The notes beneath the pieces were generated by a model. The model saw only the letters and a program-made list of their open reading frames with translations. It was not told the origin of the DNA and ran no database searches. The position numbers and the translations under genes are program-made. 64,000 nucleotides of DNA from Comamonadaceae bacterium 2FH (GTDB lineage Bacteria; Pseudomonadota; Gammaproteobacteria; Burkholderiales; Burkholderiaceae_C). The stretch covers positions 1 through 64,000 of the forward strand of contig SCMQ01000020.1 in NCBI GenBank assembly GCA_005503335.1, read 5' to 3'. Shown one piece after another: positions 8,606-18,340 of this stretch (positions are counted from its first letter, which is position 1; each line of letters starts with the position of its first letter).

Positions 8606-9241
8606 TCAGAAGCGGATGCCGGCCGGGTTGGCGGGGGCCTGCGTGGCAGGCGCCGCCCGGGCCGGCGCGGATGCCGCGGCCTCGGGCGCCGCGGCCGCTT
8701 CGGCCGGACGCTGCAGCGTCACGAGGGGCGTGGCGGCCGGTGCACGGTAGCCGCGCGGCAGCTGCGATGTCTTCGGGTAGCCGGCCGCGTCGAGGAACTG
8801 CCCCCATTCGGCGTCCGAAAAGCCCTTGAGCTGCTGCGCCCCTATGGTCAGCAGCGGCAGGCCGTTGCCGCCGCTCAGGCGCTGCAAGGCTTCCTGGTCA
8901 TCGGGCGTGGTCACGGTCTTCTCGCTGAACGGGACGCCCCGGCCAGTCAGATAGGCACGGCCGCTGCCGCAGGGAGTGCAGTTGTCGCCGGTGTAGAGCG
9001 TGACCGGGTAGCGGCTCGCGACCTGGCGCAATTCGTAGGGCAGGGCGGCCGTGCCGCCGCCCTCGGCGGCGGGGGCCGGGGCCACGGCCTTGGCTGCCGG
9101 CGGGGGCTTGTCGGAGAAGGTCACGCGGCCGTCCGGGCCGACGCTGCGGTAGACCGGCTGGGCCTGCAAGCCGCTCAGCGCCAGACCCAGGAAGGTGGCG
9201 GCGAGGCTGGCGATCAGGCGTGGGACATGGCGCTGCTTCAT
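8606..9241 (-). CDS. secreted DUF4124 plus glutaredoxin-like protein
   Basis: A 211-residue exported protein. A signal peptide (cleavage expected near GLQAQ) is followed by a DUF4124 segment, [19 protein letters not shown]. After a Pro/Ala linker comes a glutaredoxin-like region: [20 protein letters not shown] has a CTPC redox pair, and [11 protein letters not shown] resembles the cis-proline loop. The C-terminus is a long Ala/Pro-rich tail. The layout suggests a periplasmic or envelope thiol-disulfide protein. It is the last gene of the folD/oligopeptidase run, 44 bases after the peptidase stop. Substrate and partner are unknown. Confidence 0.75.
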   Translation of the reverse strand: MKQRHVPRLIASLAATFLGLALSGLQAQPVYRSVGPDGRVTFSDKPPPAAKAVAPAPAAEGGGTAALPYELRQVASRYPVTLYTGDNCTPCGSGRAYLTGRGVPFSEKTVTTPDDQEALQRLSGGNGLPLLTIGAQQLKGFSDAEWGQFLDAAGYPKTSQLPRGYRAPAATPLVTLQRPAEAAAAPEAAASAPARAAPATQAPANPAGIRF

Positions 9242-9285
9242 TCTGTGCTCCCCTTTCTTGTGCTCCGTGCGGGTGGTCCGGTGGT

Positions 9286-11316
9286 TCAGGCCATGCCCTG
9301 GTGGCGCAGCAGCGCGTCCAGGCTGGGCTCGCGGCCGCGGAAGGCCTTGAACGACGCCATGGCGGGGCGGCTGCCGCCGGCCTCGAGGATTTCCTTGCGG
9401 TAGCGGCGGCCGGTGGCCACGCTGGGCAGGCCGCCCTGGCCGGCGCTTTCCTCGAAGGCCGCGTAGGCATCGGCGCTCAGTACCTCGGCCCATTTGTAGC
9501 TGTAGTAGCCGGCCGCGTAGCCGCCGGCGAAGATGTGGCTGAAGGTGTGGGCCGTGCGGCTCCAGGCCGGCGGCTGCAGCACGGCCACCTCGGCGCGTAC
9601 CAGGTCCAAGAGCGGCATGAAGTCCTGCGCCGGGTCGTGCTCGGTGTGCAGCAGCATGTCGAACAGCGCGAACTCGATCTGCCTGAGCGTCTGCAGGCCG
9701 CTCTGGAAGTTCTTGGCGGCGACCATCTTGTCGAACAGCGCGCGCGGCAGGGGCTCGCCGGTGTCGACATGGGCGGTCATGTGCCTGAGCACCTCCCATT
9801 CCCAGCAGAAGTTCTCCATGAACTGGCTGGGCAGCTCGACCGCGTCCCATTCCACGCCGCTGATGCCCGAGACGTCGCGCTCGTTGACCTGGGTCAGCAG
9901 GTGGTGCAGGCCGTGGCCGCATTCGTGGAACAGGGTGATGACGTCGTCGTGCGTGAGCAGGGCGGGCTTGCCGTCCACGCCCTCGGCGAAGTTGCAGACC
10001 AGGTGCGCCACCGGGGTCTGCAGCTGGCCGGTGTCGGGCCTCAGCCAGCGTGCGCGCACATCGTCCATCCAGGCGCCGCCGCGCTTGCCGGTGCGCGCGG
10101 GCTGGTCGAGGTAGAACTGGCCCACCAACTGGCCCTGACGCTCGATGCGGTAGAACTCGACGGCCGGGTGCCAGGCCGGCGCGCTGTCGCGCCGGATGCC
10201 GACCTCGAACAGGGTTTCGATGATGAGGAACAGGCCGGCCAGCACCTTGGGCGCGGTGAAGTAGGGCTTGACCTCCTGCTCGCTGAAGCTGTAGCGCGCC
10301 TCCTTGAGCTTTTCGCCGAGGTAGGGCCAGTCCCAGGGCTGCGGGTCGGCCAGGCCGAACTGCTGCGCGGCGAAGGCGCGCAGGTCGGCCACGTCCTTCT
10401 CGGCGTGGGGACGGGCGCGCGCGGCGAGGTCGCGCAGGAAGGCGATGACCTGCTGCGGCGACTCGGCCATCTTGGGCACGACCGAGACCTCGCCGAAGTT
10501 GACGTAGCCCAGCAGTTGCGCCTCCTCCTGGCGCAGGGCCAGGATCTCGCGGATCAGGGCGCTGTTGTCGAAGCGGGCCACCTCACCCTCGGCCTGGTCG
10601 GAGGCGCGGGTGACATAGGCGCGGTAGAGTTTCTCGCGCAGGGCGCTGCTGCGCGCGAACTGCATCACCGGCAGGTAGCAGGGCATCTTGAGCGTCAGCT
10701 TGTGGCCCTCTTTCCCCTCGGCTTGGGCGGCCGCCCGCGCGGCCTGCTGCACGTCCTCGGGCACGCCCTCGAGCTCCTCGGCCGTGGCGTAGTAAGCGAA
10801 GGCATCGGTGGCGTCGAGCGCGTTCTCGCTGAACTTCTGGCTCAGCTCGGCCTGGCGTTCCTGGATCTGCGCGAAGCGCGCCTTGCCCTCGCCCTGCAGC
10901 TCGGCGCCGCCGAGCACGAAGTTGCGCACCGCGTTCTTGTGCGCCTGGCGCTGCTCCTCGTTCAGCGTGGCGGCGTCGATGGCCTTGTACTTGGCGTACA
11001 GGCGCTCGTCCGCGCCCAGGCGGGTCCAGAACTCGGTGACCTTGGGCAGGGCGGCGTTGAAGGCGGCGCGCAGCTCGGGAGTGTCGGCCACGCTGTTGAG
11101 GTGGCTGACCACGCCCCAGGCCCGGCCCAGCCTCTCGGTGGCCACGTCGAGCCGCTGCGCGATCGCGCTCCAGCTGGCCGGGAACTGGGGCGCCGTCACG
11201 GCCTCGAGCGCGGCATCGGCCTCGGCCAGCAACTGCTCGACCGCGGGGGCCACATGCTCGGGCCGCACGCGGTCGAAGGGCGGCAGGCCGGAAAATTCGA
11301 GGAGAGGATTGCTCAT
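9286..11316 (-). CDS. prlC: oligopeptidase A, M3 family metallopeptidase
   Basis: A cytoplasmic zinc endopeptidase that clears short peptides, including signal-peptide fragments. The 676-residue length matches oligopeptidase A (OpdA/PrlC). HECGH at about residues 464-468 is the M3 zinc motif, and the FxLDQPARTGKRGGAW block upstream is typical of the family. It lies six bases downstream of folD on the same strand, so the two are almost certainly co-transcribed. The DCP/thimet subgroup is the alternative, but the N-terminal NPLLEFSGLPPFDRVRPEH favours oligopeptidase A. Confidence 0.95.
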   Translation of the reverse strand: MSNPLLEFSGLPPFDRVRPEHVAPAVEQLLAEADAALEAVTAPQFPASWSAIAQRLDVATERLGRAWGVVSHLNSVADTPELRAAFNAALPKVTEFWTRLGADERLYAKYKAIDAATLNEEQRQAHKNAVRNFVLGGAELQGEGKARFAQIQERQAELSQKFSENALDATDAFAYYATAEELEGVPEDVQQAARAAAQAEGKEGHKLTLKMPCYLPVMQFARSSALREKLYRAYVTRASDQAEGEVARFDNSALIREILALRQEEAQLLGYVNFGEVSVVPKMAESPQQVIAFLRDLAARARPHAEKDVADLRAFAAQQFGLADPQPWDWPYLGEKLKEARYSFSEQEVKPYFTAPKVLAGLFLIIETLFEVGIRRDSAPAWHPAVEFYRIERQGQLVGQFYLDQPARTGKRGGAWMDDVRARWLRPDTGQLQTPVAHLVCNFAEGVDGKPALLTHDDVITLFHECGHGLHHLLTQVNERDVSGISGVEWDAVELPSQFMENFCWEWEVLRHMTAHVDTGEPLPRALFDKMVAAKNFQSGLQTLRQIEFALFDMLLHTEHDPAQDFMPLLDLVRAEVAVLQPPAWSRTAHTFSHIFAGGYAAGYYSYKWAEVLSADAYAAFEESAGQGGLPSVATGRRYRKEILEAGGSRPAMASFKAFRGREPSLDALLRHQGMA

Positions 11317-11322
11317 GGTGGC

Positions 11323-12174
11323 TCAGCGAGCGGCCCGCTCGGCCGCCTCCAGGGTGTTGACCAGCAGCATGGTAATGGTCATCGGGCCGACCCCGCCCGG
11401 CACGGGGGTGATCCAGCCGGCGACTGCCTTGACGGCGTCGAAGTCCACGTCGCCGCAGAGCTTGCCGTGGTCGTCGCGGTTCATGCCCACGTCCAGCACC
11501 ACGGCGCCGGGCTTGACCATGTCGGCGGTCAGCACCTTGCGCTTGCCGACGGCGGCCACGATCACGTCGGCCTGCAGGGTCTGGGCCTTGAGGTCGCGCG
11601 TGGCGCTGTGGCAGATGGTCACGGTGGCGTTCTGCTGCAGCAGCATCAGCGCCATGGGCTTGCCGACGATGTTGCTGCGGCCGATCACCACGGCGTGCTT
11701 GCCCTTGAGCTCGTAGCCTATGGACTCCAGCATCTTCATGCAGCCGTAGGGCGTGCAAGGCCAGAAGCCGGGCAGGCCGGTCATCAGCGCGCCGGCGCTG
11801 GCGATGTGGAAGCCGTCCACGTCCTTGGCCGGGGCGATGGCCTCGATGACCTTCTGCCCGTCCATGTGCTTGGGCAGGGGCAGCTGCACCAGGATGCCGT
11901 GGATAGCCGGGTCGTGGTTCAGCGCCGCCACGCGCGCCAGCAGCTCGGCCTCGGTCAGGTTCTCGGGGTATTGCTCGAGCACCGAGTGCAGGCCGGCGTC
12001 ATGGCAGGCCTTGACCTTGTTGCGCACGTAGACCTGGGAGGCCGGGTTGTCGCCGACCAGGATCACGGCCAGGCCGGGCGTGGTGCCGCGCGCCTTGAGC
12101 GCGGCCGCGCGCTCGGCGACTTCGGTGCGCAGGTGGCGGGAGAGAGCGTTGCCGTCTATGAGTTGGGCGGTCAT
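11323..12174 (-). CDS. folD: bifunctional methylenetetrahydrofolate dehydrogenase/cyclohydrolase
   Basis: Interconverts 5,10-methylene-, methenyl- and 10-formyl-tetrahydrofolate, supplying one-carbon units. The 283-residue protein shows the conserved [13 protein letters not shown] block with the catalytic lysine, [21 protein letters not shown], the NADP-binding [14 protein letters not shown] and the C-terminal [15 protein letters not shown]. It is the first gene of the run leading into the oligopeptidase, and is separated from the upstream regulator by a terminator at 12206-12240. Confidence 0.97.
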   Translation of the reverse strand: MTAQLIDGNALSRHLRTEVAERAAALKARGTTPGLAVILVGDNPASQVYVRNKVKACHDAGLHSVLEQYPENLTEAELLARVAALNHDPAIHGILVQLPLPKHMDGQKVIEAIAPAKDVDGFHIASAGALMTGLPGFWPCTPYGCMKMLESIGYELKGKHAVVIGRSNIVGKPMALMLLQQNATVTICHSATRDLKAQTLQADVIVAAVGKRKVLTADMVKPGAVVLDVGMNRDDHGKLCGDVDFDAVKAVAGWITPVPGGVGPMTITMLLVNTLEAAERAAR

Positions 12175-12205
12175 TGTCGATTTGATTCTGTGCAGGCTGT
12201 TGAAT

Positions 12206-12240
12206 TGAAAACGCCCGCTAGTTCTTGAACTACGGGCGTA
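12206..12240 (-). terminator. intrinsic terminator of the sensor kinase/regulator operon
   Basis: On the minus strand, ACGCCCG then TAGTTC pairs with GAACTA then CGGGCGT across a two-base AA loop, with a single unpaired base, and the stem runs into TTTT. It lies in the 88-base gap between the regulator stop and folD, so it should separate the two transcription units. Confidence 0.75.
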
Positions 12241-12262
12241 TGTCGCGCTTGAAATGCAGGCG

Positions 12263-12889
12263 TCAGCTTTTCGGTGCGTTCTGCCCCAGGGCGATCTTGA
12301 GCAGGTCGGCGACCGTGTTGGCGTTGAGCTTTTCCATGATGTTGGCGCGGTGCGCCTCCACCGTCTTGATGCTGATGCCCAGGTCGTCGGCAATCTGCTT
12401 GTTCAGGCGGCCGGCGACGATGCGTTCGAGCACCTGGGCCTCGCGCCCGGTCAGCTTGGACAGCAGGGCGTCCCGGCTGGCGGCCTGCTGGTATTCGGCG
12501 AAGGACTCGCGCGCGTGCTCGAGCATGCGCTCGACCAGGCCGACCAGCTCGTCTTCCTTGAAGGGCTTCTGGATGAAGTCCATGGCGCCCTTCTTCATGG
12601 TGTTGACGGCCATGGGCACGTCGCCATGGCCGGTGATGAAGACGATGGGCAGCGGGGACTTGCGCTCGAGCAGGCGGTCCTGCAGCTCCAGGCCGGTCAT
12701 GCCGCCCATGCGGATGTCGACGATCAGGCAGGCCACCTCGCGCACGTCGTAGCGGCTGAGGAAAGACTCGGCCGAGTCGAAGCAGCGCACGCGGTAATCC
12801 TTGCCTTCGAGCAGCCACTGCAGGGAGTCGCGGACGGCCTCGTCGTCGTCCACCACGTAGACGGTGCCCTTTTTAGGAATCAAGCTCAT
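12263..12889 (-). CDS. FixJ-family two-component response regulator
   Basis: A 208-residue regulator with an N-terminal receiver domain ([13 protein letters not shown], phosphoacceptor D58 in [10 protein letters not shown], conserved lysine in FIQKPF). A C-terminal LuxR/FixJ helix-turn-helix follows ([20 protein letters not shown] and [16 protein letters not shown]). The start codon overlaps the stop of the upstream kinase by four bases (ATGA), so the pair is translationally coupled. DNA targets are unknown. The pair is divergent from the pyruvate dehydrogenase operon, which makes aceE one candidate target, but that is inference from position. Confidence 0.92.
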   Translation of the reverse strand: MSLIPKKGTVYVVDDDEAVRDSLQWLLEGKDYRVRCFDSAESFLSRYDVREVACLIVDIRMGGMTGLELQDRLLERKSPLPIVFITGHGDVPMAVNTMKKGAMDFIQKPFKEDELVGLVERMLEHARESFAEYQQAASRDALLSKLTGREAQVLERIVAGRLNKQIADDLGISIKTVEAHRANIMEKLNANTVADLLKIALGQNAPKS

Positions 12890-15423
12890 GCAGTCACCCC
12901 GGAATCCTTGCGTACTTCAGAGGGGGCCGTGTCGGACAAGGGTATCCAGAAAGAGAAACGGCAGCCCATCACCTCGGGGCCATTGTAGAGGTTCTCCGCC
13001 GTGATCCGCCCCTGGTGGGACTCGACGATGCTGCGGCACAGGTTCAGGCCTATGCCCATGCCCTCGGCCTTGGTCGAGAAAAAGGCTTCGTACAGCCGCT
13101 CCATGACCTCGGGCGCCAGGCCCTTGCCGGTGTCGGTCACGGTGAACAGCACCGCGGGCTGGCCATCGACCTGCTTGGGCACCACGCGCAGCTCGACATT
13201 GCGCCGCGCTGGCGGGCGCTGCGCCGCGTCGATCGATTCGGCGGCGTTCTTCATCAGGTTGACCAGCACCTGCTCGATCAGGATGGGGTCGACGCGCAGC
13301 GTGGGCAGGCGCGCGGCCACGTAGTGCGTGAGGCGCACCTGGCGCCGGCGCAGCTCGATCTCGGCCAGTTCCACCGCCTCGGCCACCATGGTGGCGACGT
13401 CCGAGGGCGTGCGATTGGGCTCGCTGCGCTTCACGAAGGAGCGTATGCGCTGGATGATCTGGCCGGCGCGCTGGGCCTGGCGGGCGGTCTTCTCGAGCGC
13501 GCCCAGCAGGTCCTCCTCGGTGATCTGCTGGTTGCGGATGCGCGAGACCATGCCGTTGCAGTAGTTGCTGATCGCGGTCAGCGGCTGGTTCAGCTCGTGG
13601 GCCACGCTGGAGGCCATCTCGCCCATGGTGATCAGCCGGCTGGCCGACTGCGCGCGCTCGGCCTGGGCCGCCGCCAATTCCTCGGCATGCCGGCGCGACG
13701 TGATGTCGGTGGCGATCACCATCTGCGCCAGGCGCCCGTCGACCCAGTTCAGGTAGCGCGAACGCACCTCCAGCCACTTGCCCAGCGCGGGCACGAAGAT
13801 CTCGGCATGCTCTGATTGGGCCGTGGTCAGGGCGCCCGTGGGCAGGCCGGCATAGCCGTCCACGTCGTCCAGTCCCTCGTGCGGCATGCGTGCCTCGGGC
13901 ACGCCGGCCTGCTGCACCATCTGCAGGTGGCCGACGGCCTGCACGCCGAACCACAGGCGGTAGAGCTTGTTGGCAAACAGCAGCTCCTCGCTGCCCAGGG
14001 GCGCCACCGAGACCGAGGCGTCCAGCGCCTCCAGCACCGTGGTGAAGCGCTCGTGCGAGGCCTGCAACTGCTCGCGGATGCGATTCGGCTCGGTGATGTC
14101 GGTCATCGAGGTCACCCAACCGGTCTGCTTGCCCACCGCGTCGATCAGCGGCGAGACATAGAGCCGCGCGTCGAACAAGGTGCCGTCCTTGCGCTTGACG
14201 CGCACCTGGAAGCCCCCGGGCGTGGTGCGGCCGCCGATCTCGTCCTCCAGCCTTGCGGTCAGCAGGTCGCGGTCCTCGTCGGGCCAGTAGGGGAAGGGGG
14301 CCGTGCGGCCCACCAGCTCGCTCTCGCTCCAGCTGGTCATCTGGCAGAAGGCGGCGTTGACGTAGGTGATGCGCCCCTGCAGGTCGAGCGCGCGCATGCC
14401 GGTCAGCATGGAGTTCTCCATGGCGCGGCGGAAGTTGGTCTCGGCCACCAGGGCCTGCTGCGCCTGCATGCGCCGGCGCGTGTGGCGCCAGTTGGCGATC
14501 AGCATCCAGGCGGTCATGACGCTGAGCGTGCTGACCAGCCAGAACAGGCCGCTGCCGATCACGCCCAGCGAGGTGCGCCAGGCCTGGGCGCGCAGGATCA
14601 GGCTGTTGCCCACCGGCGAAACCGGCACCTCGTACTCGTTGGCCGTGAAGGTCCAGGGCAGCAGATCCAGCGCCTTGGCGCGCTTGGGGATGGACTGGCC
14701 GGCCAGCAGGCTGGCCTTGTCGTCGACCAGGGCCACCGCGTACTTGGCCAGCACCTCGGTCGGCACGCCGTAGCGCAGCAGGCCGTCGATCGAGTATTCG
14801 CCCAGGATCACGCCCGAAAAGCGCCCCTGCTCGGACAGCGGGCTGTGCAGCTGCAGCAGGGGCAGGGTGCCGGCCGGGGCCGCGGGCAGGGCGTAGACCG
14901 GTTGCAGCAGGTCGCGCGCCAGGCCGTAGCTGGCCTCGGTCTCGCCGATGCGCAGCACGTCGCCGGCCACCCATTGCTGGGAGGCGATCACGCTGGGGGC
15001 GGCCTGGCTGGCAATGATCTTGCGGCGCTCGTCGATCCAGGTGATGGCCTGCAGCTCGGGGTATTGCGCGACCAGGGACTCGGCGCGGCCCATGAACTGC
15101 TCGGGATCGACCTCCTTGTTGGAAATGTCGCGCGCCAGGCGCATCAGCTGCTCCTGGCGCTCGAGCAAGCGCAGGCGCAGGCGCTGCTGCGCGTACTCGA
15201 CGTCGCGCTTGACGGCCTCCTGCTCGCGTTCGATCTCCTCGGCGCGCAGGTACCAGAAGGCCGTGGCGATGGCGGCCATGAACAGCACCACGGCGGCCAG
15301 CGGGGCCAGCATGGCGAAGCGGTCCTGGCGGGTGGGTGTCTGGCGGCGCCACCAGCGGCGCCACCATCCCAGCGGTTCGACGCCGGTACTGCGGGCGTCC
15401 GTCGTTGCGGGGCGTACTTCCAT
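12886..15423 (-). CDS. membrane PAS-domain sensor histidine kinase
   Basis: An 845-residue kinase. A first membrane helix (LAPLAAVVLFMAAIATAFWY) is followed by about 240 periplasmic residues of a Cache-like sensor. A second helix (LFWLVSTLSVMTAWMLI) leads to two PAS modules, a HisKA domain with the phosphorylated His609 in SVAHELNQPLTAI, and an ATPase domain with NLMKNAAESID and DTGKGL boxes. The H-box resembles the FixL/DctB group. The ATG at 15423 (MEVRPATTD) was chosen over one at 15468. It is the first gene of the kinase/regulator operon and lies 178 bases from the divergent aceE. The ligand is unknown; a carboxylate would fit a DctB-like fold. Confidence 0.9.
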   Translation of the reverse strand: MEVRPATTDARSTGVEPLGWWRRWWRRQTPTRQDRFAMLAPLAAVVLFMAAIATAFWYLRAEEIEREQEAVKRDVEYAQQRLRLRLLERQEQLMRLARDISNKEVDPEQFMGRAESLVAQYPELQAITWIDERRKIIASQAAPSVIASQQWVAGDVLRIGETEASYGLARDLLQPVYALPAAPAGTLPLLQLHSPLSEQGRFSGVILGEYSIDGLLRYGVPTEVLAKYAVALVDDKASLLAGQSIPKRAKALDLLPWTFTANEYEVPVSPVGNSLILRAQAWRTSLGVIGSGLFWLVSTLSVMTAWMLIANWRHTRRRMQAQQALVAETNFRRAMENSMLTGMRALDLQGRITYVNAAFCQMTSWSESELVGRTAPFPYWPDEDRDLLTARLEDEIGGRTTPGGFQVRVKRKDGTLFDARLYVSPLIDAVGKQTGWVTSMTDITEPNRIREQLQASHERFTTVLEALDASVSVAPLGSEELLFANKLYRLWFGVQAVGHLQMVQQAGVPEARMPHEGLDDVDGYAGLPTGALTTAQSEHAEIFVPALGKWLEVRSRYLNWVDGRLAQMVIATDITSRRHAEELAAAQAERAQSASRLITMGEMASSVAHELNQPLTAISNYCNGMVSRIRNQQITEEDLLGALEKTARQAQRAGQIIQRIRSFVKRSEPNRTPSDVATMVAEAVELAEIELRRRQVRLTHYVAARLPTLRVDPILIEQVLVNLMKNAAESIDAAQRPPARRNVELRVVPKQVDGQPAVLFTVTDTGKGLAPEVMERLYEAFFSTKAEGMGIGLNLCRSIVESHQGRITAENLYNGPEVMGCRFSFWIPLSDTAPSEVRKDSGVTA

Positions 15424-15601
15424 GCCTGCAAGTGTAGGTGAGCGCCCGCAGGCGGGCCCTGCTTGCAACGGAACCCGGACAGTTTTTACGCGCTTAAAAA
15501 ATCCATAATATGAAAATGACTGGCACTATTTGAAATACGCGAGGAATTATGAGAAACTCCGCGCACCGCTTAAATTACGCCACAAACCCTCAGGAGACGC
15601 C
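15424..15601. promoter_or_regulatory. divergent control region between the sensor kinase and aceE
   Basis: This 178-base spacer turns AT-rich around 15481-15560, unlike its surroundings, as expected of a promoter region. TAATAT (15506-15511) is a good -10 candidate for aceE, with only a weak TTTTTA about 17 bases upstream as -35. TTGAAA at 15530-15535 is a good -35 sequence but lacks a matching -10. No clear regulator palindrome was identified. Just before aceE, CAGGAGAC provides the ribosome binding site. Confidence 0.45.
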
Positions 15602-18319
15602 ATGTCAGCCTTACCCAGTCAGCCCTTCGGTGCCGCAGCCAACGACGCGGACAGCCAGGAAACCCGCGAATGGAAAGACGCCCTGTCTGCCGTGATCGAA
15701 CAGGAGGGCGGCGAGCGCGCGCATTTCCTGCTCGAGCAACTGCTCGAACACGCGCGTGAGAACAGCATCGACATGCCGTTCTCGGCCAACACCGGCTACG
15801 TGAACACCATCGAGCCGGACCAGGAAGAGCGCTGCCCGGGCAACATCGAGATCGAGGAGCGCCTGCGCGCCTACATGCGCTGGAACGCCATGGCCATGGT
15901 GGTCAAGGCCAACCGCCACAACCCGGCCGACGGCGGCGACCTCGGCGGCCACATCGGCTCCTTCGCTTCGCTGGCCCACATGTTCGGCGCCGGCTTCAAC
16001 CATTTCTGGCACGCCGAGAGCGAGAACCACGGCGGCGACTGCCTCTACATCCAGGGCCACGTGTCGCCCGGCGTCTACGCGCGCGCCTACCTCGAAGGCC
16101 GCCTGAGCGAGGAGCAGCTGCTCAACTTCCGCCAGGAGGTCGATGGCAAGGGCCTGTCGAGCTACCCGCACCCCAAGCTGATGCCCGAGTTCTGGCAGTT
16201 CCCCACGGTGTCCATGGGACTGGGCCCGCTGATGGCCATCTACCAGGCGCGCTTCCTGAAGTACCTGCACGCGCGCGGCATCGCCAACACCGAGAACCGC
16301 AAGGTCTGGGTGTTCTGCGGCGACGGCGAGATGGACGAGGTGGAAAGCCTGGGCGCGATCGGCCTGGCCGCGCGCGAGAACCTGGACAACCTGATCTTCG
16401 TGATCAACTGCAACCTGCAGCGCCTGGACGGCCCGGTGCGCGGCAACGGCAAGATCATCCAGGAGCTCGAGGGCGAGTTCCGCGGCGCGGGCTGGAACGT
16501 GATCAAGCTGCTGTGGGGCAGCGAATGGGATCCGCTGCTGGCGCGCGACAAGGACGGCGCGCTGCGCAAGATCATGATGGACACCCTGGACGGCGACTAC
16601 CAGGCTTTCAAGGCCAACGACGGCGCCTACGTGCGCAAGCATTTCTTCGGCCGCGACCCGCGCACGCTGGAGATGGTTGCCAAGATGAGCGACGAGGACA
16701 TCTGGAAGCTGCGCCGCGGCGGCCACGACCCGCAGAAGGTCTATGCGGCCTACCACCAGGCGGTCAACCACAAGGGCCAGCCCACGGTGCTGCTGATCAA
16801 GACCGTCAAGGGCTACGGCATGGGCAAGGCCGGCGAGGGCAAGAACACCGTGCACCAGACCAAGAAGCTGACCGACGAGGACATCAAGATCTTCCGCGAC
16901 CGCTTCAATATCCCTATCCCCGACAGCGAGCTGGCCAAGATCCCGTTCTACAAGCCGGCCGACGACACGCCGGAGATGAAGTACCTGCACGAGCGCCGCA
17001 AGGCCCTGGGCGGCTACCTGCCGCACCGCCGCACCAAGGCCGAGGAAAACTTCACCGTGCCCGCGCTCGAGACCTTCAAGGCGGTGCTGGAGCCCACGGC
17101 CGAGGGCCGCGAGATCTCGACCACCCAGGCCTATGTGCGCTTCCTCACGCAGCTGCTGCGCGACCAGGCCCTGGGCCCGCGCGTGGTGCCCATCCTGGTC
17201 GACGAGGCGCGCACCTTCGGCATGGAAGGCCTGTTCCGCCAGGTCGGCATCTACAACCCGGCGGGCCAGCAGTACACCCCGGTCGACAAGGACCAGGTGA
17301 TGTACTACAAGGAGGACAAGGCCGGCCAGATCCTGCAGGAAGGCATCAACGAAGCCGGCGGCATGAGCAGCTGGATCGCGGCCGCGACGAGCTACAGCAC
17401 CAGCAACCGCATCATGGTGCCGTTCTACGTCTACTATTCGATGTTCGGCTTCCAGCGCATCGGCGACCTGGCCTGGGCCGCCGGCGACATGCAGGCGCGC
17501 GGCTTCCTGCTGGGCGGCACCTCGGGGCGCACCACGCTCAACGGCGAGGGCCTGCAGCACGAGGACGGCCACAGCCACATCCTGGCCGGCACCATCCCCA
17601 ACTGCGTCAGCTACGACCCGACCTTTGCGCACGAGGTCGGCGTGATCCTGCACCATGGCTTGAAGCGCATGGTCGAGAAGCAGGACAACGTCTTCTACTA
17701 CCTGACCCTGCTCAACGAGAACTACGCCATGCCGGGCCTCACGGCCGGCACCGAGGAGCAGATCATCAAGGGCATGTACCTGTGCAAGCCCGCGGTGCTC
17801 AAGGCCAAGGCCAAGACCCCGCAGGTCCAGCTGCTGGGCTCGGGCACCATCCTGCGCGAGTCCATCGCTGCCCAGGAGCTGCTGGAGCAGGACTGGGGCG
17901 TGGCCGCCAGCGTCTGGAGCTGCCCGAGCTTCAACGAGCTCACGCGTGACGGCCAGGATGCCGAGCGCTGGAACCTGCTGCACCCGCTGGAGACGCAGCG
18001 CGTGCCCTTCGTGGCGCAGCAGCTGGAAAAGCACGAGGGCCCGGTGGTCGCCTCGACCGACTACATGAAGGCCTATGCCGAGCAGATCCGCCCCTTCATG
18101 CCCAAGGGCCGCAACTACAAGGTGCTGGGCACCGACGGCTTCGGCCGCAGCGATTTCCGCGGCAAGCTGCGCGAGCATTTCGAGGTGAACCGCCACTACA
18201 TCGTGGTCGCCGCCCTGCGCGCCCTGGCCGAAGAGGGCAGCGTGCCCATGGCCAAGGTCGCCGAGGCGATCAAGAAGTACGACATCAAGGCCGACAAGGT
18301 CAACCCGCTGTACGCCTGA
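15602..18319 (+). CDS. aceE: pyruvate dehydrogenase E1 component (homodimeric type)
   Basis: The thiamine-diphosphate subunit of pyruvate dehydrogenase; it decarboxylates pyruvate and acetylates the lipoyl groups of E2. The 905-residue length matches the homodimeric AceE type. The diphosphate motif begins at CGDGEMDEVES (about 238-248) and runs to NCNLQRLDGPVRGN. Other family blocks are GGDLGGHIGSFAS and GGTSGRTTLNGEGLQHEDG. The start at 15602 has an AGGAGA ribosome binding site. It heads the aceE-aceF-lpdA operon, with gaps of 21 and 12 bases. It could be controlled by the divergent two-component system at 12263-15423. Confidence 0.97.
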   Translation: MSALPSQPFGAAANDADSQETREWKDALSAVIEQEGGERAHFLLEQLLEHARENSIDMPFSANTGYVNTIEPDQEERCPGNIEIEERLRAYMRWNAMAMVVKANRHNPADGGDLGGHIGSFASLAHMFGAGFNHFWHAESENHGGDCLYIQGHVSPGVYARAYLEGRLSEEQLLNFRQEVDGKGLSSYPHPKLMPEFWQFPTVSMGLGPLMAIYQARFLKYLHARGIANTENRKVWVFCGDGEMDEVESLGAIGLAARENLDNLIFVINCNLQRLDGPVRGNGKIIQELEGEFRGAGWNVIKLLWGSEWDPLLARDKDGALRKIMMDTLDGDYQAFKANDGAYVRKHFFGRDPRTLEMVAKMSDEDIWKLRRGGHDPQKVYAAYHQAVNHKGQPTVLLIKTVKGYGMGKAGEGKNTVHQTKKLTDEDIKIFRDRFNIPIPDSELAKIPFYKPADDTPEMKYLHERRKALGGYLPHRRTKAEENFTVPALETFKAVLEPTAEGREISTTQAYVRFLTQLLRDQALGPRVVPILVDEARTFGMEGLFRQVGIYNPAGQQYTPVDKDQVMYYKEDKAGQILQEGINEAGGMSSWIAAATSYSTSNRIMVPFYVYYSMFGFQRIGDLAWAAGDMQARGFLLGGTSGRTTLNGEGLQHEDGHSHILAGTIPNCVSYDPTFAHEVGVILHHGLKRMVEKQDNVFYYLTLLNENYAMPGLTAGTEEQIIKGMYLCKPAVLKAKAKTPQVQLLGSGTILRESIAAQELLEQDWGVAASVWSCPSFNELTRDGQDAERWNLLHPLETQRVPFVAQQLEKHEGPVVASTDYMKAYAEQIRPFMPKGRNYKVLGTDGFGRSDFRGKLREHFEVNRHYIVVAALRALAEEGSVPMAKVAEAIKKYDIKADKVNPLYA

Positions 18320-18340
18320 CAAGAACGACGGAGAACAAAC

